Shown here piece after piece: positions 1 to 4,730 of a stretch of 6,645 nt of DNA; position 1 is the first letter of the stretch, and each line of letters begins with the position of its first letter. This DNA comes from Candidatus Zixiibacteriota bacterium. Its GTDB lineage: Bacteria > Zixibacteria > MSB-5A5 > CAIYYT01. The notes under the pieces were generated by a model. It saw only the letters and a list, made by a program, of their open reading frames with translations. It ran no database searches and was not told the origin of the DNA. The stretch is taken from positions 1 to 6,645 of the forward strand of contig JAPLUP010000468.1 in NCBI GenBank assembly GCA_026397575.1. Reading direction: 5' to 3'. Made by a program: the position numbers and the translations under genes.

Positions 1-369
1 CGGTCCTTTGGACTGTTCGATCAGATAACAAAGCTCCTCTGTCAACTCCATCACTGGCATTGACGTTGCTGTGTTCTTGAGACCGCTGTTCCTTACCGAG
101 GGCATCACCCGTAACAGCGCTTCAATGAGATAAGTGAGAAAGCGTTTGGACTCGGCGTCATGCTGGTCCAGATGATACCAGGCGCGCTGAGAAACCGGCA
201 CCCGTGAGAGCGCCTGTAATGCCAGCGTCGTCTTGCCAAAACCAGCTGGAGCCACAAGCAGAAAGAGGTTGGCCCGATTACCGCCAAAAAAACGGTCGAT
301 GAGGCGAGGTCGAACGATGTGGTGCGGCGCTGCTTGTGGGCTGGAAAGCTTGCTATCTAACAGCCACAT
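1..369 (-). CDS. MalT/LuxR-like STAND ATPase regulator, N-terminal fragment
   Basis: This is the first 123 residues of a leftward gene cut by the window edge. The protein begins MWLLDSKLSSPQ, then a VRPRL segment (residues 19-23), then a Walker A P-loop APAGFGKTT (residues 40-48). An aromatic-LD segment WYHLDQHD follows (64-71), then RFLTYLIEAL (76-85). This order (TKL..P, V.RPRL, APAGyGKTT, W.sLD..D, RF..YLi.AL) is that of the N-terminal ATPase of MalT-type LuxR regulators, which bind ATP and a ligand to activate transcription. The C-terminal helix-turn-helix would lie outside the window, so DNA binding is inferred from the family. The frame stays open up to a stop at 493-495 with no other ATG; a TTG at 454-456 is possible. 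I prefer ATG 369 because the conserved block starts three residues later and a terminator-like hairpin lies at 470-494. No clear ribosome site precedes it. A related SARP/AfsR-type or other STAND ATPase cannot be excluded. Confidence 0.8.
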   Translation of the reverse strand, partial: MWLLDSKLSSPQAAPHHIVRPRLIDRFFGGNRANLFLLVAPAGFGKTTLALQALSRVPVSQRAWYHLDQHDAESKRFLTYLIEALLRVMPSVRNSGLKNTATSMPVMELTEELCYLIEQSKGP

Positions 370-469
370 ATCATAAATGTCGATAATCCATTGAGTTATG
401 TAAAGCTCAATCTGGCTTTCAGTCGGTACTTGGGTTTCTGCAGACTTCTTTTCCAAAGAAAATAACCCG

Positions 470-494
470 AAAAAAACGGCCTCCCAGGCGTTTT
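470..494 (-). terminator. Hairpin with T-run, leftward
   Basis: Read on the minus strand, AAAAC-GCCT pairs with AGGC-GTTTT around a GGG loop with one bulged base, and seven T residues run through and past the right arm (476-470). The plus strand has only four T residues. It would stop leftward transcripts before they enter the MalT-like gene, either as insulation or as an attenuator in that gene's own leader. Because it is upstream of the coding start, it also argues against extending that gene further upstream. Confidence 0.5.
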
Positions 495-516
495 AGAGTG
501 ATTAAAGGGCGGTTTT

Positions 517-535
517 GTCAGTGGCCTGTCAGTGG
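517..535. repeat. Direct repeat GTCAGTGG x2, 11-bp spacing
   Basis: Two exact copies of GTCAGTGG, at 517-524 and 528-535, are separated by CCT, so they lie on the same helical face about one turn apart. They sit just upstream of the small gene starting at 554 and between divergent genes, one of which is a regulator. That makes them a candidate operator, but an 8-bp duplication can arise by chance. Confidence 0.4.
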
Positions 536-553
536 GATTCTTAGCTTAGAATC

Positions 554-760
554 ATGAAAAAGACGCCGTCCACCAAATCCACTCTGACTTCGAATCCCGT
601 GAAAATTCTTCTTCACATGGTCCAAGTGGGTGATGATTGGGCCGGAAGAGCGGCAGATTTTGATCGGCGAGAGGAGCACCGCTTTCGCAGCCTTGACGAA
701 TTGGTGGCCTGGCTCAAGCGGCGAAGAGATCGTGACAGAGATAAGAAGCATAACGAATAA
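554..760 (+). CDS. Small uncharacterised protein (68 aa)
   Basis: The protein has a Lys/Thr/Ser-rich N-terminus, then a compact core from about residue 16 to 57: VKILLHMVQ, then DDWAGRAADFDRREEHRF, then RSLDELVAWLKRR, and a very basic tail (RRRDRDRDKK). The pattern of two short beta strands around W.GR, a second strand ending in RF, then a SLDELv.WL helix recalls many small bacterial proteins of unknown role. That resemblance is why I prefer this strand to the antisense frame at 518-778. A stop lies just upstream in frame (542-544), so ATG 554 is the most upstream ATG; GTG 599 and ATG 617 are internal alternatives. There is no obvious Shine-Dalgarno site before 554, which lowers confidence in the start. 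It has no signal peptide and is probably cytoplasmic. A second small ORF follows after 16 bp. No function is assigned. Confidence 0.6.
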   Translation: MKKTPSTKSTLTSNPVKILLHMVQVGDDWAGRAADFDRREEHRFRSLDELVAWLKRRRDRDRDKKHNE

Positions 761-776
761 TGTGGAGGACGAAACC

Positions 777-857
777 ATGCAAAGACAGCTAATGATTCAA
801 ACGGACGGTCTACTGATTCTTAGTGCTGTATGTTTTCGACTATTTAGTATTTCATAA
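777..857 (+). CDS. Possible 26-residue small protein or leader peptide
   Basis: An ATG at 777 is preceded by GGAGG (764-768) at 8-nt spacing, the best ribosome site in the left part of the window. The frame reads MQRQLMIQTD, then a hydrophobic stretch GLLILSAVCF, then RLFSIS and a TAA. It lies 16 bp after the 68-residue gene and 55 bp before the large secreted protein. The hydrophobic half could be a short membrane segment. It may be a true microprotein, a leader peptide for the downstream gene, or the intact start of a gene whose remainder is lost. The strong ribosome site is the only positive evidence. Confidence 0.4.
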   Translation: MQRQLMIQTDGLLILSAVCFRLFSIS

Positions 858-876
858 GTAAATTTTGTGATGTCTC

Positions 877-894
877 TCCGCCTGTCCGGGCGGA
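877..894 (+). promoter_or_regulatory. Hairpin just upstream of a ribosome site
   Basis: TCCGCC (877-882) pairs exactly with GGCGGA (889-894) around a 6-nt loop. The right arm ends two bases before the AAAGGAGAG ribosome site (897-905) of the large secreted protein. There is no T-run, so it is a poor terminator. It may shape translation initiation, or be the end of an upstream transcript. A role is inferred from position only. Confidence 0.4.
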
Positions 895-912
895 TGAAAG
901 GAGAGTTGTTCT

Positions 913-3900
913 ATGCAAGCCTCACACGTGTGGCGCGTACTCTCTGAAGCGCCAAAGCTCATTTTGTGGTTTCGATATCAAGCACCTCGACGGGCCGGCA
1001 CTAGGTGTCGGCACCATTTCGCTTTCTTTATTCTGGCGGGCTCCATTCTTCTTCTCCTCCCTTCCGCCCTGTTCGCTCAGCCCCCAGAATATCGGGTGGT
1101 ACCAATTCCGGCGCAGTTGTATTGGGGTCGTTTAAATGACAGCAGTGTAGTGGCGGCAACAACGTGGACCTACACCGCGTGGATGTGGAACAGGGGACTA
1201 ATCACAGATCTACCTGGCCCTAACTCAGAAAATCGGTATGCAAACGACATCAACAACAGCTCAATTATTGTTGGAGTGGTTGGGGGTTTTTCGTTTTTTG
1301 AATTTGCATGTATGTGGCAAAACGGCATATTGAGCTATCTTAATGATCCGGACTTTGTTCTGGGGTGGGTGTATGGTATAAACTCAGTCAGTACGATAAT
1401 AGGAGACGCATGGGATACTACAACCAATCCCTGGTCAGTGTATCCATTTATCTACACCGGGTCTATGGCTGTCTTGGACGGACTGGAGAACTACTCCTTC
1501 CATGCCATAAACGACGGCGGCGTCATCGCTGGCACATCCTGGTCGGGAGACCTCAGCCAGGAACCTGGAAGAGCGTTCCTATATTACAATGGAACTGTTA
1601 CTTTTTTGAGCGATCCGGGTTCCTCTGTCCAAGCGTATGCCATAAACAACTCTAATCATGTGTTGGGTGAGGTCGGGGGAGTTGGATGCTGTTTATGGAA
1701 GGATGGGACTCAAGTTTTTCTGGGATCGCTTCTGCGCGGAGGCAGCCGCGGTGGTCTTAACGATCATGATGCTGTTGTTGGTTACGCGTGGAATCTTGGC
1801 GCCGTCATTTGGGAGAATGGTGAAGTTCGCCGGCTTGATGCTTTGATCGATCCGAACCTGGGTCTTCATTTTTGGAACGGCTGTGATATCAACAACAAAG
1901 GGGAGATTCTCTGTATGGGATCGGACAGTTTAGCCTATCTGCTCATCCCCATCAGAGCGATTACTGTTCGCGATGCGAACAATGACACCATTCCCAATGT
2001 CGAGTTTAGTCTTATCACGGTGGCTAATGATGCGCCATTTTTCACCGAGGATACGCTGGGCTTCTTTACCACCGACAGTGTGGGTCAACTGGAATTGACT
2101 GAGCTTGTCGCTGACACATTCGAGGTGAATCTGAGCACCGGCACAAAACGGCTGGTGAACGGGGACAGTCTCAAGATCGCCAAGCACGTGCAGAGCGTCC
2201 CGGCGGTAAGGCATGGGGGGGTTCTGGGCACGATGTATTCGGTCCATCTGGACAACGCGCAATTCGATAAAGACGGCAGCATGTCCTTCGGTACTCTGAA
2301 GAATGGCAGGCTTGAAGCAGTCCTGAATCACACGGAATTACGCTACAACCTGCTGGTGTCGGTAGAGTGGGATGCGGCAGAAGAATATCTCCAGGGTCTG
2401 CAAGCAGATTTTCCGGCGATATCGAATTACCTGTACGATGTCAGCGATGGTCAGGTCCGGCTGGACACCGTGGCTATTGTTGATGATGGTGAGCTGTGGG
2501 ACATGGCGGATATCCGCATCCGAGCCAGCAACTGCCACAATCCGAATGCCGCAACGGGCGGCATTAATCTGGCGGGGCGGTATCCGATCACGATGCCGCG
2601 TAAGTGGTTTGGTGATTCGGCCAGTAGCCGCTTTGAGAGCTATGAGCAACATCCGCTCGGAGTTTCGCTGTCCAATGATTGGCATGCCAAGGCGCATGAG
2701 TTCGGGCATTTTGCCCTGGGTTTCTTCGATGAATATCTTTTTGTGGACGGTGGGGGACATCCCCTGCCTGCCACCGCACGTTGTGAGCCCCTGCCGACAG
2801 GCAATTACGGGTTTATGGACTTCCCGTATGACCTGCCGAAAGGCGGAGTGCGGTCATCGGAGATGTCGAGCCAGTACCGGTATCAGAATCCGTCCTGCCT
2901 GAAAACGAACACGGAGCAATGGGTGCTGAACGGCTCAATGTCCTGCTGGGATTACTTTGAGAGTTGGGCCGAGAGCACGTTTAGCGGCCTCTATGTACCG
3001 ATTCGCAAGCCGGATCAGGGTGATACGACCGAGCATCTGACTCCGACGGGGTTGGATTACATCCGCGGCCCCAATGATAACCTCATTCTTCCGGACTATG
3101 ATGTTGGTGGACTTGTTTATTTTGCCAGTACAATAATGCCGCCTGACCCCGCCAATCGGTCGCTCAATTTGCATGTGGACAGCGTACCGGCAGGAGGCTG
3201 TGAAGTTACGCTGGAGAAGCCTCTCTCGGCAGGGGGATTCCGTTATCTTGACCAGGGAAAAACTCGCAACGATGGCCTGATCTGGGTGCTGGGGGCGTCG
3301 GGACCCGATCACTTGCAGACGTATGGGCATAACTATACCGTTCTCAATCCCGCTAAGGGGACGGCCTTCGCGGGCATCAGCCGGCGGTGGCTGACGGCTT
3401 CTCTTGATCTGAGCACAGTAGTGGGAGACAGTGTCAATATGACGCTGCAGCCGATCGAGGGAGATTATCCGATGGTTCTGCTGACGGATATCAGTCAAGA
3501 TCCTCAACAGTGGCGTCTGGAATACGCTCAACCTTTCAGCCAACTACCGAGCTTGGGATTTCTCAGCCAAGCCGGCCAGCCGATGTCAATGTCAGTGGCT
3601 GAATTAGACAGCGGGTATGACGCCTATCCGGCGGGATCGATTGCCTCTGAGGGACAGGCCAAACTGGAATCGGTCGACGGCGCGGGTCAATCATTCTTTG
3701 TGCCGTTCTCGTATGTAGTGTACACTATCGATAATTCCGCTCAACTAAGTAAGCTGCTGGGACCGAATGCGGCGGCGATACTAAGCCTGTCTTCTGACAA
3801 CAGTACCGTTGCCAAGGCCCTGATCGCAGCCTCGTCCTATCCACCGATCCTGACTGGTCTGGAAACAGACGCGGTTCAGGCCGGAGATGCTTACAGCACA

Positions 3901-4356
3901 AGTGTCTCCCCGAGTGTGACTCTCACCGGAACGAACAACCTGACCATCCTGTACACCGATGACGATCTCAAAGCCGGTAACAGCCTGATTGGGGATGAAT
4001 CACTGTTGCAGATATACCGCTGGGATGAAGGCGGAAACAGCTGGCAGTTGGTGGGCGGCATTGTCGACACCGTGCGCAATGACGTAACGGCTTCTATCAC
4101 TGAATTGGGTACTTACGCCGCCTTTACGACTAGTTCCGGGATCGAATTCGATTGCGGCGATGCCGACAGCGACGGGATGATCACTATCGCCGATGCTGTT
4201 TTTCTCGTGGAATACATTTTCGTTCACGGCGCAGCGCCAAGTCCGCTCGCGGCCGGAGACGCTGACTGTAGCGGGGACATCAACATTGCGGACGCTGTCT
4301 ATCTGATTGGCTACATCTTCTCCCATGGACTACAGCCATGTGCGGCGTGCAAGTAA
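913..4356 (+). CDS. Secreted CLCA-type metalloprotease-like protein with HAF repeats and dockerin module
   Basis: This is an 1147-residue exported protein. The start is set by AAAGGAGAG at 897-905, 7 nt before the ATG. The N-terminus is long and basic (33 residues), then a hydrophobic core at about 36-54 with likely cleavage after ALFA (residue 55). Residues 66-344 carry seven HAF-type repeats with IN/LN-x-x-x-x-V-x-G cores (around 73, 112, 155, 198, 243, 281, 325). A carboxypeptidase-regulatory-like beta domain follows at about 346-415. The catalytic region spans about 477-700 and holds HEFGHFALGFFDEY at 595-608. This matches the HExxHxxxGxxDE motif of CLCA proteins, where His, His and Asp bind zinc (here H595, H599, D606; E596 catalytic). 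C624, C662 and C678 (SCWDYFE) may form disulfides. No VWA MIDAS motif is apparent. Another beta domain lies near 755-850, a third near 1005-1073, and two dockerin-like repeats at 1083-1106 and 1116-1139. Protease activity is inferred; substrate and partner are unknown. Confidence 0.85.
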   Translation: MQASHVWRVLSEAPKLILWFRYQAPRRAGTRCRHHFAFFILAGSILLLLPSALFAQPPEYRVVPIPAQLYWGRLNDSSVVAATTWTYTAWMWNRGLITDLPGPNSENRYANDINNSSIIVGVVGGFSFFEFACMWQNGILSYLNDPDFVLGWVYGINSVSTIIGDAWDTTTNPWSVYPFIYTGSMAVLDGLENYSFHAINDGGVIAGTSWSGDLSQEPGRAFLYYNGTVTFLSDPGSSVQAYAINNSNHVLGEVGGVGCCLWKDGTQVFLGSLLRGGSRGGLNDHDAVVGYAWNLGAVIWENGEVRRLDALIDPNLGLHFWNGCDINNKGEILCMGSDSLAYLLIPIRAITVRDANNDTIPNVEFSLITVANDAPFFTEDTLGFFTTDSVGQLELTELVADTFEVNLSTGTKRLVNGDSLKIAKHVQSVPAVRHGGVLGTMYSVHLDNAQFDKDGSMSFGTLKNGRLEAVLNHTELRYNLLVSVEWDAAEEYLQGLQADFPAISNYLYDVSDGQVRLDTVAIVDDGELWDMADIRIRASNCHNPNAATGGINLAGRYPITMPRKWFGDSASSRFESYEQHPLGVSLSNDWHAKAHEFGHFALGFFDEYLFVDGGGHPLPATARCEPLPTGNYGFMDFPYDLPKGGVRSSEMSSQYRYQNPSCLKTNTEQWVLNGSMSCWDYFESWAESTFSGLYVPIRKPDQGDTTEHLTPTGLDYIRGPNDNLILPDYDVGGLVYFASTIMPPDPANRSLNLHVDSVPAGGCEVTLEKPLSAGGFRYLDQGKTRNDGLIWVLGASGPDHLQTYGHNYTVLNPAKGTAFAGISRRWLTASLDLSTVVGDSVNMTLQPIEGDYPMVLLTDISQDPQQWRLEYAQPFSQLPSLGFLSQAGQPMSMSVAELDSGYDAYPAGSIASEGQAKLESVDGAGQSFFVPFSYVVYTIDNSAQLSKLLGPNAAAILSLSSDNSTVAKALIAASSYPPILTGLETDAVQAGDAYSTSVSPSVTLTGTNNLTILYTDDDLKAGNSLIGDESLLQIYRWDEGGNSWQLVGGIVDTVRNDVTASITELGTYAAFTTSSGIEFDCGDADSDGMITIADAVFLVEYIFVHGAAPSPLAAGDADCSGDINIADAVYLIGYIFSHGLQPCAACK
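1108..1944 (+). repeat. HAF-type extracellular repeat domain (protein-level)
   Basis: This segment encodes residues 66-344 of the large secreted protein. Units of about 40-50 residues alternate a 'W/Y-x-x-G-x-x-x-x-L' strand (CMWQNGILSYL, FIYTGSMAVL, FLYYNGTVTFL, CLWKDGTQVFL, VIWENGEVRRL) with an 'IN-x-x-x-x-V-x-G' strand (AINDGGVIAG, AINNSNHVLG, GLNDHDAVVG). This is the signature of the HAF extracellular repeat family, probably a beta-propeller. Units have diverged strongly, so there is no DNA-level tandem repeat. Confidence 0.75.
4159..4329 (+). other. Paired type I dockerin-like calcium-binding repeats
   Basis: Residues 1083-1106 (DADSDGMITIADAVFLVEYI) and 1116-1139 (DADCSGDINIADAVYLIGYI) form two EF-hand-like loops with acidic residues at the usual calcium positions, each followed by an amphipathic helix. 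Flanking cysteines (C1081, C1119, C1143, C1146) may staple the module. In cellulosomes such modules bind cohesins; in Zixibacteria-like genomes they end many secreted proteins with no known scaffoldin, so they could be sorting or attachment tags. No cohesin is visible here. Confidence 0.85.
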
Positions 4357-4380
4357 GCAAGGACGCTTAGCAAGCCGATG

Positions 4381-4409
4381 ACCGGGAGTCGAGAGGCTCC
4401 CGGTTTTGT
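4381..4409 (+). terminator. Rho-independent terminator
   Basis: ACCGGGAG (4381-4388) pairs perfectly with CTCCCGGT (4397-4404) around an 8-nt loop. The right arm runs into TTTTGTCT. It starts 24 bp after the stop codon of the dockerin-ended protein and should end that transcript, separating it from the gene at 4731. Confidence 0.85.
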
Positions 4410-4481
4410 CTAGACTTTGGCACTGATTCGGGAGCTTCCTGTCGCAGAGTAACAGGCTAGACAGTTAGCGACGCCAGCATC

Positions 4482-4543
4482 CCTTCGTGATATTATGGGA
4501 AGGTCAGATTTAGCTGACGGCAAACAACTCACACAGGAGTTGT
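4482..4543 (+). promoter_or_regulatory. Three consecutive inverted repeats
   Basis: CCTTC/GAAGG (4482-4486 and 4499-4503), GTCAG/CTGAC (4503-4507 and 4514-4518) and ACAACTC/GAGTTGT (4524-4530 and 4537-4543) follow each other within 62 bp; the first two share base 4503. None is followed by a T-run. They could be a structured RNA element or protein-binding palindromes. The 7-bp one is the most convincing, and the 5-bp stems could be chance. Confidence 0.3.
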
Positions 4544-4585
4544 CGTACCGCTGTGAAGCTACAACCCCGCTCCCCTACCTGCCAG

Positions 4586-4613
4586 TTGACAATCCGGTCG
4601 ATAACACTAAATT
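4586..4613 (+). promoter_or_regulatory. Possible promoter for the tail-fibre-like gene
   Basis: TTGACA (4586-4591) is followed, after a 16-bp spacer, by TAAATT (4608-4613), a 4-of-6 match to the -10 box. Transcription would begin near 4620, giving a leader of about 110 nt. A second exact TTGACA overlaps it at 4612-4617 but has no good -10 partner. The host's promoter consensus may differ from the sigma-70 model used here. Confidence 0.35.
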
Positions 4614-4730
4614 GACAGTAAGCATAGCCTAAGCCCGACCAATTCCCAAGTATGAGCACTGATGTCGCTCTCGGATAGCGGAAAGGCAGGATTCATTCTT
4701 ACGTTGAAGCAAGTCTCCAAGGAGTAGTTT

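Larger units (their letters stand above)
370..553. promoter_or_regulatory. Divergent intergenic region
   Basis: This 184-bp spacer separates the leftward MalT-like gene from the rightward small gene, so promoters for both should be here. On the minus strand a weak pair can be drawn: TTGAGC (410-405) and GATTAT (388-383) with a 16-bp spacer, close to the ATG at 369. On the plus strand TTGTCA (515-520) resembles a -35 box but has no good -10 partner. The GTCAGTGG direct repeat and the hairpin are listed separately. Promoter placement is inference. Confidence 0.35.
4357..4730. other. Intergenic region, 374 bp
   Basis: I find no convincing gene on either strand here. It holds, in order, the intrinsic terminator of the metalloprotease gene, three small inverted repeats (4482-4543), two exact TTGACA hexamers (4586, 4612) and the ribosome site of the next gene. 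A GTG-started 20-codon frame at 4552 lacks support. Confidence 0.7.

Noticed and set aside
518..778. An 86-codon minus-strand frame that begins with a hydrophobic stretch and ends 24 bp before a leftward T-run hairpin.
   Set aside because: It is fully antisense to the 554-760 gene, whose product has a recognisable W-GR / SLDELVAWL pattern. The hydrophobic start has no ribosome site that I can identify and may be a by-product of the opposite strand. The hairpin keeps this from being an absolute rejection.
1930..3543. Several minus-strand open frames of 63-202 codons (1930-2331, 2338-2760, 2935-3543) and a 176-codon plus-strand frame at 2372-2902.
   Set aside because: All overlap the large secreted protein, whose domain content is clear. 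Their translations are rich in Arg, His and Pro without domain patterns, as expected of shadow frames.
913..4356. Naming the protein a chloride-channel regulator because of the CLCA-like motif.
   Set aside because: The CLCA name reflects mammalian channel effects. Only the protease motif is shared, and the VWA part tied to that role is not visible.
4552..4614. A GTG-started frame of 20 codons after GGAG at 4536-4539.
   Set aside because: Spacing from the GGAG is long (12 nt), it overlaps an inverted-repeat arm and the candidate promoter, and the product shows no pattern.
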